Positions 17,275 through 26,900 of a DNA stretch of 31,677 nt are shown in pieces. Both the position numbers and the translations under genes were made by a program. Position 1 is the first letter of the stretch, and the number at the start of each line of letters is the position of its first letter. The notes below the pieces were generated by a model. It was not told the origin of the DNA. It made no database searches and worked only from the letters and a program-made list of their open reading frames with translations. This DNA comes from JBIOJM01 sp044450785 (GTDB lineage: Bacteria; Planctomycetota; Planctomycetia; Isosphaerales; Isosphaeraceae): contig JBIOJM010000079.1 of assembly GCA_044450785.1 (NCBI GenBank), forward strand, positions 1 to 31,677, read 5' to 3'.

Positions 17275-18903
17275 ATGGACGGACTGATGATGGACTGGCC
17301 GCTGGTCATTCCCAGCATCCTGCGCCGGGCAGGCCAGTTTTTCGCCGACAAGGAGATCGTCAGCCGCCGCGGTGACGGATCCATCCAGCGCTCGAACTAT
17401 GGGGAACTGGAGAGACGGGTCCATCGTCTCATGAACGTCCTGCGGGGATTGGGCGTGCAAGCCGGCGACCGGGTTGCCACGTTTGCCTGGAACCACCAGC
17501 GGCACCTGGAGCTCTATTTCGCCGTGCCGTCGATCGGGGCGGTCCTGCACACGATCAACATCCGGCTTCCTCGCGAGCAGCTCCTTTACATCATCAAGCA
17601 CGCCGAAGACCGGCTCATCTTCCTGGACAAGTCGTTGGCGGGGACCCTGGCGGAAATGCAGCGCGAGCTACCCACCGTCGAGAAATACATCCTCATGGAT
17701 GAACGGGGACCGGAACCGCCCTCGCTTCCGCAACCCTCGGCCGATTATGAAGAGCTGATGGCGGCCGCGCCGGAGCGAGTCGAATTTCCCGACCTTGATG
17801 AAAACGCGGCCGCGGGGTTGTGCTACACGTCCGGGACCACCGGTGAGCCCAAGGGAGTTCTCTACAGCCATCGATCGACCTATCTTCACGCGATGGCCGC
17901 TTGCATGGTGGACTCCGCGGCCACAAGTGAGCGGGAGGTCATGCTGCTCACCGTCCCGATGTTTCACGTCAATGCCTGGGGGATGCCGTACTCATGCACG
18001 ATCGCGGGCGCCAAGCAGGTCCTGCCGGGCCCGCAGATGATCGGCCAGCCGGTCGCCGAGCTGGTCGAGGCCGAGCGGGTGACCTGCGCCGCCGGTGTCC
18101 CCACGATCTGGGCCCTCCTTTACCAGCACCTCAAGGAGAAGCAATACGATTTATCCAGCCTGCGCACGGTGATGGTGGGCGGGGCCGCGGCGTCTCGGAC
18201 CATGATGGAGAACTACGCGCGGGACTTCGGCATCACCATCGTGCATGCCTGGGGGATGACCGAGACCTCGCCGCTGGGGACCGTCTCCCGGCTGAAGGCC
18301 GCCATGCAAGACTGGCCCGCCGAGCGACAGCTCGAAGTGCGCTTGACACAGGGCCTTCCGGTCGTGGGGGTGGAAGTCCGCGTCCTCGGTGATCGGGGCG
18401 AAGACTTGCCCTGGGACGGCCTGCACGTGGGCGAGTTGATCGTCCGCGGTCCCTGGATCGCGCGGAGCTACTACAACAATCCCGGGGCCGACGGGGCTTT
18501 CACCGCCGACGGATGGTTTCGCACCGGCGACATGGTCACGATCGACCCGCAAGGCTACGTCCAGATCACCGACCGCAAGAAGGACCTGATCAAGCGCAAG
18601 GGCGAGTGGATCTCGAGCCAGGACATGGAAAACCTGGTGCTGGCGAACCCGGACGTGCTGGAGGCCGCGGTGGTCGGGCGCCTTGACGAGGTTTGCGGCG
18701 AGGTGCCGGTCGTCCTGGTGGTGCGGCGCGATCCTTTGAACCATCCGGTCGACGCGCAAGACATCATCGATCTGCTGAGCACGAAGTTCAGGAACTGGCA
18801 GTTGCCCAGTCTCGAGGACGTCCGCTTCATCGAGTCGCTGCCCAAGACCAGCGTGGGGAAGCTGGACAAGAAGGTCCTGCGCAAGATGCTGGCCGATCGG
18901 TAA
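17275..18903 (+). CDS. Fatty acyl-CoA ligase (AMP-forming)
   Basis: 542-residue adenylate-forming enzyme; it activates a carboxylic acid with ATP and CoA, most likely a medium- or long-chain fatty acid. Seen motifs: A3 YTSGTTGEPKG at 184-194, A5 HAWGMTETSP at 324-333, A7 WFRTGD at 414-419, the hinge DRKKDLIK at 433-440, and the catalytic lysine K529 in PKTSVGKL. After the hinge the usual glycine-rich IKSGGEWIS reads IKRKGEWIS, so one glycine is Lys; the effect is unknown. It starts at ATG 17275 with GGGAGG 6 bases upstream and is divergent from the sigma-redoxin gene across 170 bases. No partner fatty-acid genes are adjacent. Confidence 0.88.
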   Translation: MDGLMMDWPLVIPSILRRAGQFFADKEIVSRRGDGSIQRSNYGELERRVHRLMNVLRGLGVQAGDRVATFAWNHQRHLELYFAVPSIGAVLHTINIRLPREQLLYIIKHAEDRLIFLDKSLAGTLAEMQRELPTVEKYILMDERGPEPPSLPQPSADYEELMAAAPERVEFPDLDENAAAGLCYTSGTTGEPKGVLYSHRSTYLHAMAACMVDSAATSEREVMLLTVPMFHVNAWGMPYSCTIAGAKQVLPGPQMIGQPVAELVEAERVTCAAGVPTIWALLYQHLKEKQYDLSSLRTVMVGGAAASRTMMENYARDFGITIVHAWGMTETSPLGTVSRLKAAMQDWPAERQLEVRLTQGLPVVGVEVRVLGDRGEDLPWDGLHVGELIVRGPWIARSYYNNPGADGAFTADGWFRTGDMVTIDPQGYVQITDRKKDLIKRKGEWISSQDMENLVLANPDVLEAAVVGRLDEVCGEVPVVLVVRRDPLNHPVDAQDIIDLLSTKFRNWQLPSLEDVRFIESLPKTSVGKLDKKVLRKMLADR

Positions 18904-19018
18904 CGATCTTTTCACCGCGCGTTCGACTGGCTTGACTGCCATGGTCCTGATTGCTAGTTTGCGAACATCACTTCCCGCGAAACGCATCGGGCGATTCATT
19001 CTTCTGAGGAGGCGAGTG

Positions 19019-20920
19019 ATGTTTCCTGCGCTGCTGGTCTCTTTGGCGTGTCTGACTGCCGAGCCGCCGGCTGGCGCGAGCGCTGGTTCTCCGACCAAGT
19101 CGAGTGACTTGGCCCTCTACAATGAGGCCAGAGCCAGGCTGGGCCGCGGGGCCGACGCTCACGTCCACATGGCACTCTGGTGCGAGGCGCATGGTCTGTA
19201 CTCCGAACGACTCAAGCACCTGGTGATCGCCGTTTTGACCGACCCGGGCCATGCCACGGCCCGCGGCCTGCTGGGCTTAGTCGCGTTCCGCGGCCAGTGG
19301 CAATCGCCCGAGGCGATTCACGACAAGCTCACGGCCGATGAAACGAGCGCCGCCATGGCCGGGTACAATGGCCGCCGCGCCCGCATGGACAACTCCGCCG
19401 ACGCTCACTGGAAAATCGCCATGTGGTGCGAGCAGCACGGGCTCAAGCCCGAGGCCACCGCCCACCTGACGGTGGTCACGCAGCTCGACCCCAGCCGCGA
19501 GGCCGCCTGGAAGCGCCTCGGCTACAAGAAACAAGGTCGGCGCTGGGTCACGGACCTTCAACTGGCCGCCGAGAAAGCCGAGGCGGAAGCTCAAAAGAAG
19601 GCCGACAAGCGATGGACAACGCTGCTGGCCAAGCTGCGGAGCCGGCTGGAAGACAAGTCGAGGCAGGCCGAGGCGACCAAGGCGTTGCAGGGGATCACCG
19701 ATCCGCGCGCTGTTCCGTCGGTCTGGACGACCTTCGCCAGTAGCAAGGCGTCCGATCAAAAGGTCGCCAGACAGCTCTTGGGGCAGATAGATTCGCCGGG
19801 CTCGACGCACGCATTGACGCTCCTGGCCGTTGTCAGCGATTCGGCCGAGGTGCGGAGCAAGGCAATCGCGACGCTGCGCTGCCGTGACCCACGCGACATC
19901 ACCTCTCTCCTCGTCCGTTCCCTGCGCGACCCTGAGCTCGATCCCGATCCGATCCTCTACCACTACCTCTTGCAGCCGATCGGCTGGGACGCGATCGGTT
20001 CGACGGGTTTCCTGGTCGTCCAGGGCCCGCGGTACGATATTTTCAGAACCTACACGGTTGATGAATCGCGCTCGATCTCGTCATCGGGAAATGCTTCGCT
20101 CATGACACCGATGAGCAGCTATCCAGGCAGGGTGATGCTCCAGCGCCAGCGCCAGGTCCTCGACCTTGAGGCGATCATCAGGCAGATCTCGATCGAATCA
20201 GAAAGTGACGTTCTTGCCGCCAAGCTCCGTGTTCGCCAGGTGGATCAGTTGAACGCGCGGATCATCCGGGTCCTGACCACGGTCACCGAGCAAAACTCGG
20301 GGAAGGACCAGGAAGCCTGGAGAAAGTGGTGGATCGAGGAGCAGGGCTACTCCTACGAGCCGCCCGCACCTCGTTCCCGACAAGACTGGACCCTCCAGGA
20401 GTCCAAGCCGGCATACGCCGATAATGTCCACTTCTCTTGCTTCGCGGCCGGCACTCCGGTCCACACCCTGACCGGCCTCCGGCCGATCGAGTCGGTGCGA
20501 ATCGCCGACCAGATCCTGACCCAGGAGCCTCGCACCGGGGCACTGAGCTTCCAGCCCGTGGTGGCCGCGGTGCACAACAAACCCGACAGGCTCTTGAAGA
20601 TCAGCCTGGATCGAGAGGTGGTCAGTGCGACAGGCATCCATCGGTTCTGGAGAGTCGGACAAGGCTGGGTAATGGCTCGCGACCTCAAACCGGGCGACGT
20701 CCTCCGCGCCCTGGGCGGAGTTGCCTCAGTCAAAGCCGTGGAGAGCGATGGTATCGAGCCGGTCTTCAACCTCGTGGTCATGCAGGCTCAGAGCTTTTTT
20801 GTCGGCGAGCGCGGCATGCTGGTCCACGACAACAGCCTGGTCGAGCCTGTGCTGCAACCGTTCGACTCTGTGCCAGATCTGGCCGCGATCGTTGAGCGGC
20901 CAATCAGGAGCCACGAGTGA
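19019..20920 (+). CDS. Secreted TPR/HEAT protein with C-terminal HINT domain
   Basis: 633 residues from ATG 19019, chosen because GAGGAGG at 19006-19012 is 6 bases upstream; the frame is open further upstream. The N-terminus (MFPALLVSLACLTAE) looks like a signal peptide. Next comes a duplicated segment with the shared pattern ADAHxxxAxWCExHGL (residues about 47-190), a Lys-rich helix, and HEAT-like repeats near 205-300. Residues 474-605 form a HINT (Hedgehog/intein) domain: SCFAAGTPV starting at C474, the TxxH-like TGIHRFWRV, WVMARDLKPGDVL, and the end VHDNS at 603-606. Key self-cleavage residues are present. In polymorphic toxins a HINT domain precedes a toxin, but only 28 residues follow N605 here. 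The next gene is 29 bases on. Confidence 0.8.
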   Translation: MFPALLVSLACLTAEPPAGASAGSPTKSSDLALYNEARARLGRGADAHVHMALWCEAHGLYSERLKHLVIAVLTDPGHATARGLLGLVAFRGQWQSPEAIHDKLTADETSAAMAGYNGRRARMDNSADAHWKIAMWCEQHGLKPEATAHLTVVTQLDPSREAAWKRLGYKKQGRRWVTDLQLAAEKAEAEAQKKADKRWTTLLAKLRSRLEDKSRQAEATKALQGITDPRAVPSVWTTFASSKASDQKVARQLLGQIDSPGSTHALTLLAVVSDSAEVRSKAIATLRCRDPRDITSLLVRSLRDPELDPDPILYHYLLQPIGWDAIGSTGFLVVQGPRYDIFRTYTVDESRSISSSGNASLMTPMSSYPGRVMLQRQRQVLDLEAIIRQISIESESDVLAAKLRVRQVDQLNARIIRVLTTVTEQNSGKDQEAWRKWWIEEQGYSYEPPAPRSRQDWTLQESKPAYADNVHFSCFAAGTPVHTLTGLRPIESVRIADQILTQEPRTGALSFQPVVAAVHNKPDRLLKISLDREVVSATGIHRFWRVGQGWVMARDLKPGDVLRALGGVASVKAVESDGIEPVFNLVVMQAQSFFVGERGMLVHDNSLVEPVLQPFDSVPDLAAIVERPIRSHE

Positions 20921-20949
20921 TTTCTTGATTTGCTGACGGGAGACCCGCC

Positions 20950-22293
20950 ATGCAACGCCCAGACCGTGCTGTTGCGATCGTGCTGGTCCTACTGACCGGC
21001 TTCTTGGTCAGGTCGTTGCAGGCGGAGGAAAGGCTTCCTGGGGCCCGTCCCGATCAGGTGGGGCTCAGCAAGGAGAAACTCGAACGCGTCGACGCACTCC
21101 TTCAAGACCACGTGGACCGCAAGCAGATCGCCGGTGCCGTGGCCGTCGTCGTCCGTCATGGCAAGGTCGCTTATCAGAGCGCGGTCGGGATGCAGGACGT
21201 CGAAGCCGGCATCGCTATGAGCCCCGAGTCGATCTTTCGCATCGCCTCGATGACCAAGCCGATCACCAGCACCGCTGTCATGATGTTGGCCGAACAGGGA
21301 CGGATCGACCTGTCCGACCCGATCTCCCGCTACCTGCCGGAATTCAAGTTCATGCAAGTGGCGATGCCCAAGCAGAAGAAAGACGCGGCGCAGACCTCCG
21401 GTGATTCCAGCGAAGAATATGAGCTGGTCCCAGCGTACCGGCCGATCACGATCCGCGACTTGCTGACGCACACCTCGGGGCTGTGTTATCGCTTCCGCAA
21501 TCACGCGTTGGTGGGGCGGCTCTATTCCCAGGAGGGCATCTGCGATGGTTTGAGTCCCTGCGATCATTCACTGGCCGACAACGTGCGCCGGCTTACCCGT
21601 CTGCCGCTCGCCCACCAGCCGGGAACGGCCTGGGAGTACGGCCTCTCCACCGATGTGTTGGGCCGATTGATCGAGGTCGTTTCGGGCAAGTCGCTGGATG
21701 CGTTTTTCGCCGAGCGAATCTTCACGCCGCTCGAGATGAACGACACCCATTTCGTTCTTCCCGAGTCGAAGCGCGGGCGGCTGGCCGCACTCTACAAGCC
21801 CGGCGCGGGAGGGACGATCTCTCGGACCGGAGACGGGCCTACCGCCCTAGGAGGCCTGATTTACGCGGCGAGCCTGCCTTACCGGGGGACCGCCGGATAC
21901 TTTTCGGGTGGGGCCGGGCTGGTCTCGACCGCCGGGGACTACGCCCGGTTCTTGCAGATGCTCCTGAACCGAGGGGAGCGGCAAGGAACCCGGATCCTGC
22001 GGCCCGAGACGGTGCAGGCCATGACCCGCGACCAGACGGGGGGTTTGCCGCTCTGGATTCTGGTGCATGGATCACGATTCGGCTATGGCTTCGGCATCCA
22101 TACTCAGGCCAGCGCGGACATCAGGAAAGACCCGGTTGGCACCTTCGGCTGGGGTGGGATTTATTACACCGACTTCTGGGTCGATCGCCAGCACGAGCTG
22201 ATCGGTATCATGATGACTCAGATTTACCCCTCGGGCCATCTCAAGCTGCGGGACGAATTCCACCGGCTGGTCAACGAGTCGGTCCAGCCGTGA
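20950..22293 (+). CDS. Exported serine hydrolase, beta-lactamase class C family
   Basis: 447 residues. A signal peptide (AVAIVLVLLTGFLV..LQA-EE) precedes a class C beta-lactamase/esterase fold. The nucleophile motif SMTK gives S100 and K103, the second motif is YGLS with Y230, and the third is FGWGG at about 399-403. Such proteins hydrolyse esters or peptides; the substrate cannot be told and most of these are not antibiotic-resistance enzymes. The EYGLSTDVLGRLIEV block is typical of the esterase-like subgroup. ATG 20950 has GGGAG at 20938-20942. It follows the HINT gene closely and may share its transcript. Confidence 0.85.
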   Translation: MQRPDRAVAIVLVLLTGFLVRSLQAEERLPGARPDQVGLSKEKLERVDALLQDHVDRKQIAGAVAVVVRHGKVAYQSAVGMQDVEAGIAMSPESIFRIASMTKPITSTAVMMLAEQGRIDLSDPISRYLPEFKFMQVAMPKQKKDAAQTSGDSSEEYELVPAYRPITIRDLLTHTSGLCYRFRNHALVGRLYSQEGICDGLSPCDHSLADNVRRLTRLPLAHQPGTAWEYGLSTDVLGRLIEVVSGKSLDAFFAERIFTPLEMNDTHFVLPESKRGRLAALYKPGAGGTISRTGDGPTALGGLIYAASLPYRGTAGYFSGGAGLVSTAGDYARFLQMLLNRGERQGTRILRPETVQAMTRDQTGGLPLWILVHGSRFGYGFGIHTQASADIRKDPVGTFGWGGIYYTDFWVDRQHELIGIMMTQIYPSGHLKLRDEFHRLVNESVQP

Positions 22294-22428
22294 GTGATGT
22301 CGATTCGAAGACGTCTTGAGGGCGCATCACGGTCGGTCCATCTTCTTGGCTTCGGCGAAAACATCAGCCGTCATCGCAATAATATCCCGTTCGCGCGAGG
22401 AGAATCAACCGCCGCGCTCGACGAGAGT

Positions 22429-23376
22429 CTACGGACGGATGGCCGGTTTCTCGCTTCGCTCCTTCTGGAGCTGGTCGACTTTCCGCTCGAGCTCCCTCAA
22501 ACGACGGAGGAGCGAGTCGATGTCTGATCCTCGAGCGAGTGCGAGAGAGGTCACGGAGAGCGACACGGCGGCTGGTGTTTGACCAGCCGCGATTTTAGAA
22601 ACGGTCCGCGCGATGGCTGCCGGCAGTTCCCTGGAGATGGTCGTGGAGAATGCGGCGACGGCGGTCGGGACCGTCGCCGATGACGCCACGCGCTCGCCCG
22701 CCAACCACGCACTCAGGGGTCCAATCGCGGTCGACGCGGTCACGCCGCGGCGGTTCAAGCGGTTTCGAAGAGTTTCCCTTGCACGCGACTGCCGGCTGCG
22801 GACGGTTCCCACTGGCCAGCTCAATCGCGCGGCCGCCTCGTCATGGGTCAGGCCCTCGAGGTAGCAGAGGACGATGGGCGCGCGGTATTTCTCCGGAAGC
22901 CGGCTCACCTCCTGGTGGACAACGTCGGCGCCATCATTCCGCTCGATCGACGACGAGTCGTCTTGCTGAGGGCCGGCCGCCGCGATTTCCTGGGCCGCCT
23001 GGGTCGTTCGGCGGTCCCGGACGCGGCGGCGGATCGCCGTGACCCTGGCCCGCGCAGCGACCCGGACCGCGACTCCATACAGCCAGCTCCCGACTGACTC
23101 GCGGCTGCGGATCGCACCGCCTCGGCGGGCCAGAACCAGGAAGACGGCCTGGAACGCGTCGTGAACGTCGTGCGGGTCGTCCAGGAGGTTACGGCACACC
23201 CGCAGGACCATCGGCCCGTGCCGGGTCACCAGGGCTTCGAAGGCCAGCTCGCCTGCCTCGTCTCGACCGGACATGAACCGATCGAGCAACTCCCCGTCGG
23301 ACAGTCCAGCGCAGGTTCCCGCGCTGAAAAGCGTCCGAAGATGCTCGGTGAACGCCTGAGCCGGTACGTTCGCCAT
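22429..23376 (-). CDS. ECF sigma factor with coiled-coil C-terminus
   Basis: 315 residues. Region 2 lies near 45-115 (VLRVCRNLLDDPHDVHDAFQAVFLVLARRG), region 4 near 150-215 (VVHQEVSRLPEKYRAPIVLCYLEGLTHDEAA, then the helix-turn-helix). Blocks such as AGLSD and YLEGLTHDEAA show it is a paralogue of the sigma factor at 14717. It lacks that protein's clear membrane helix and redoxin-like domain; instead it ends with a short coiled coil (SLLRRLRELERKVDQLQKER, about 286-305). A sensor or anti-sigma partner is not adjacent. The ATG at 23376 has a purine-rich site (GAGGGGGG) about 10-15 bases upstream. It is convergent with the serine hydrolase; the 135 bases between them hold nothing I recognise. 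Confidence 0.85.
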   Translation of the reverse strand: MANVPAQAFTEHLRTLFSAGTCAGLSDGELLDRFMSGRDEAGELAFEALVTRHGPMVLRVCRNLLDDPHDVHDAFQAVFLVLARRGGAIRSRESVGSWLYGVAVRVAARARVTAIRRRVRDRRTTQAAQEIAAAGPQQDDSSSIERNDGADVVHQEVSRLPEKYRAPIVLCYLEGLTHDEAAARLSWPVGTVRSRQSRARETLRNRLNRRGVTASTAIGPLSAWLAGERVASSATVPTAVAAFSTTISRELPAAIARTVSKIAAGQTPAAVSLSVTSLALARGSDIDSLLRRLRELERKVDQLQKERSEKPAIRP

Positions 23377-23628
23377 GACCGCGGGTCCCCCCCCTCTCGG
23401 ATCATTCTAATGGCATAGTGCACTCGAGAGGGGTTTGCCAATCCGGTTTTTCGGACGAAATCTTGAAAGTCGCCGGGATTATCCGATTTCCATGCCAGCG
23501 CCTCGCGGGATTATCTGAGGTTGGGTATGATTCGCGAGCGGGTAGGTATGACGATTTTGGGAGATGCAGTACCAGAAGGGCGAGATTGGCACATTCACCA
23601 GGAAGTATCCGAATCGAAGGAGCGAATC

Positions 23629-23881
23629 ATGACCACCCACGCGAACTTGCTGCCCGAGTATCTCCGGCTCCGTCAAGCCGGGCTTCGTCTCAACAAGAAG
23701 TTGGTCACGACACTCAGCACAGAAACCCTTCTACGAGACGCCCGGCAGTACACCGTCACGCGGGAACCCTGAGAGCCGGCGGGCTCAGCCAGTGCGCGCG
23801 AACCGGAACGATCCATGCCCGTGCGGCAGCGGCCGAAAATACAAGTCGTGTTGCCGCAATCGATCGGCGCGGCCGGCCTGA
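23629..23881 (+). pseudogene. SEC-C motif protein broken by a frameshift
   Basis: A clean start (ATG 23629, GAAGGAG at 23616-23622) begins 47 residues, including YLRLRQAGLRLNKKLVTTLS, and ends at a TGA at 23770-23772. In the next frame, from about 23801, the sequence reads NRNDPCPCGSGRKYKSCC, a complete SEC-C zinc-binding motif like that at the SecA C-terminus, ending at a TGA at 23879-23881. The two parts have no own start-stop pair for the second, so a one-base shift between about 23740 and 23800, or an internal deletion, has split one gene. Programmed frameshifting or a sequencing error are alternatives. The original protein may have been longer. It converges with the kinase gene 38 bases away. 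Confidence 0.7.
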
Positions 23882-23919
23882 ACATGAGGTTGATCGAGCC
23901 GAGCGCCGCCAATAAGCGG

Positions 23920-26900
23920 CTATCGCGGTCCTGACTCCGGCTCGGTCTCCCACACGCGCACGCTCCCGTCGGCCGATGCCGCGGCCAGGCGTGCGCCGTC
24001 GGGGCTGAACGCGACACCATGCACACGGTCCTGAGGCCCGCGCAGGCTCAAAACCTCCCGGCCGCGGGCCGGGTCCCAGATCCGCACGCTCTGATCGGCG
24101 CCGGCGGAGGCGAGCCTGGTCCCATCCGGGCTGAATGCGACCCCCATGACCCAGTTGGCGTGGCCGGCGAGTGCATGGATCAGACGGCCGGTCGTCAAAT
24201 CCCAGCACCGGATCGTCCGATCCGCTCCGGCCGAGACGAGCTTCGTCCCGTCGGGGCTGAATGCGACGCAGAAGACCGCGCTGGAATGACCATGCAAGTC
24301 GAAGCTGACCTCCCCGGTGGCGACTTTCCAGATCCGGACGCGTTGATCGGCGCCGGCGGAGGCGAGCCGGGACCCGTCGGGGCTGAACGCCAGGGCGTGA
24401 ATCGAGCCGATGTGACCATGCAGCGCGCGGATCGAGGTGCTGGTGGCCGGGTCCCAAAGGCGGATGGTTCGTCCGTCTCCTTCGGCGGCCGGGAACTTAC
24501 CCATCGGTTCCTGGACGATGTGCGGGCAATCGCCCCCGCCCGTGGCGAGCATTTTTCCATCGGGGCTGAAAGCAACACTGGCCACGCCCTCGCGGTGGTC
24601 GGGCAGCACGACCGGCTCACCCGAGGCGCCCAGGTCCCAGAGCCGGACGGATCGATCGGTGCCGGCAACCGCGAGTCGAGTGCCGTCCCGAGTGTAGCAG
24701 AGGGCGATCGAGGTTCCCCACGGAGCCTGGAGCGTGCGTTTCAGCCGGCCGGTGGCGACGTCCCAGAGTGCGACGGTATGGTTGGTCCCGGCCGCGGCGA
24801 GCTCGTTTTCCGACGGCCGGAACGCCACGCCTCCGACCCACCGCACATCTGGCGCCCCCGCAGGCTCGTCGCGAGTGGCGAGCGACCCAACGGATCCGGC
24901 AGCCGGCTCCAGCCGGAATGAACGCACTCCCGGTTCCGACGTGAGGTCCCAGAGCTTGATCGTTGCGTCCTGGCTGGCCGAGAGCAGCTTCGTTCCGTCG
25001 GCGTTGAATGCAACCTCGAAGACCGGCTCGGCATGGCCGCGGAGGACGACGATCGACCGGCCGGTGCCTGCATTCCAGACTCCGACGGGGCCATCGAGGC
25101 TCCCGGTGGCGAGCTTGGTCCCGTCCGGACTGAACGCGATTGCATTGACGCGGCTGGCCGCCGCGCGAAAATGCAGGCGCTCCTGGCCGGTGGCGGCGTC
25201 CCAGATCCGCACCCACCGATCGGCTCCGCCCGAGGCGATCATCGTCCCGGAGGGATGGAATGCCACGCAACAGACATCCTGCTGGTGCCCTCGAAAGACG
25301 AAGGTGATGCGTGGTGGTTGCTGGACCAAGTCCCAGACGCGTACGGTTCCGTCCTTGCCGGCCGAGGCGAGCTTGGTCCCGTCCGGACCGAAGGCGACAC
25401 CAAAGACCCCGCCGGTGTGTCCGCGAAGGACCTGCAGGGCGGAGTCGCTCTCCGGGCGGGCGCCCGAGTTCGGCATGACGTCCCAGATCCGGACCGTTCC
25501 ATCCTGGCCGCCGGAGGCGAGCTTGGTGCCGTCGGGATTGAAGGCGACGTCCGCGGCCCAGCCTTCGTGGCCCCGAAAGGAATGATCCAGCTTGCCACGG
25601 CTCAGGTCCCAGACCTTGATCTGGCCGCCAACTCCGGCCGTGGCCATGCGCAGGCCCGCTCGATCGAAGGACACGCCATAAGCATTCCCATCGGGGCCAT
25701 GGATCCGGCGGAGCTTCACGCCTGTAGACGTGTCCCAGATCGGGACACCGAGGCCATCGTTAGCGCAGAGAAAACTCCTGATTTCGGGCCGAAAGTCGGA
25801 CCCGCACACGAAGCCGGAATGGCCCTGGATTGTGAGAAGTTCCGCGTGCAGCCTTCGATTGAGGTGTCGCCACTCCCAGTTTCGCAGTCGGGGAGGACAA
25901 TCCGCCAGCAGGCGTTCCACCCGGCGCGGATCGTCCTGAACGGGATCGTTGTTCGCGAGTGCCTGCGCGGCGGCAAGGACCCGCTGATCGTACTGGTCTT
26001 CCTCCGTCCGCAGCTTGCGATTTTGGGATTCGACGAGCTCCGTTTCGAATCGGCGGCGTTCCTTTTGCTCCGCCAGCAGAGCCTGGCCCTTCGCGGCAAC
26101 GTCGCTTCGGAGCCGCGCCGTGGAGAAGAGCTCGCCGACTGCCAGCGCAATGGCGAGGACGGCCACTGCCGCCGCCAGCATGAAAGCGGCTGCCGCCGGC
26201 CTGCGCCGGACCCACTTGATTGCCCGATCCGGAAGCGTCGCCGGGCGGGCGCGGATCGGTAGGCGGGCGAGCCAGCGCTCCAGGTCCTCGGCAAGGGCTT
26301 CCGCCGAGCGGTAGCGCCGGAGGGGAGACTTCTCCAGACATTTAAGGACGATTGTCTCCAGGTCGCGGTCGATCCTCGGATTGAGCGTGCTGGGTCGCTC
26401 CGGCTCCTGTTCGCGGACCATTCGAAGAGTCTCGAGCATCGTCTCGGCCCGGAACGGGGGCTGGCCGGCGACCAGCTCGAAGAGGATCGCCCCCAGGGCG
26501 TGGACGTCGGCGGCCGTCGTGACGGCCTCGCGCCGTCCCTCGGCCTGCTCGGGAGCCATGTAGTTGGGGGTACCCACGATGGAGCCGGACTGGGTGAGGT
26601 TGGCGGCGCCCTGGCCCTCGACGCGCTTGGCGAGCCCAAAGTCGGTAACGATGGGAACGAGGTCCTCCAGCGGAGACCCGGGCCGTCCGCCGAGTAGGAT
26701 GTTGGCGGGCTTCAAGTCGCGGTGCAGGATGCCGCGCTGGTGGGCGTAGTGGACGGCGCGGGCCACGGTCGCCACCAGCTTCGCGGCGGCGCGGGGGTTC
26801 TCGACATACCGCTCGACCTGGGCCGCGAGGTTACCCCCATCGACCAGCTTCATGCTGAAGTAATGGTGGCCGTCGTGTTCGCCGACCTCGTGGATCGGCA

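Noticed and set aside
18151..19098. 315-residue open frame antisense to the acyl-CoA ligase
   Set aside because: The plus strand carries all ligase motifs through this stretch; the antisense product has no motif.
20438..20836. A true intein inside the HEAT protein
   Set aside because: The domain lies at the C-terminus with only 28 residues after it and no host domain resuming, so a HINT domain fits better than a splicing intein.
22294..22428. Short frames between the serine hydrolase and the second sigma gene
   Set aside because: Only a 13-residue minus-strand frame with a Met start was found, with no ribosome site; nothing supports a gene.
25033..26262. 409-residue open frame antisense to the WD40 kinase
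   Set aside because: The repeated WD40 codons produce an open opposite frame; the translation is low-complexity and unlike any family.
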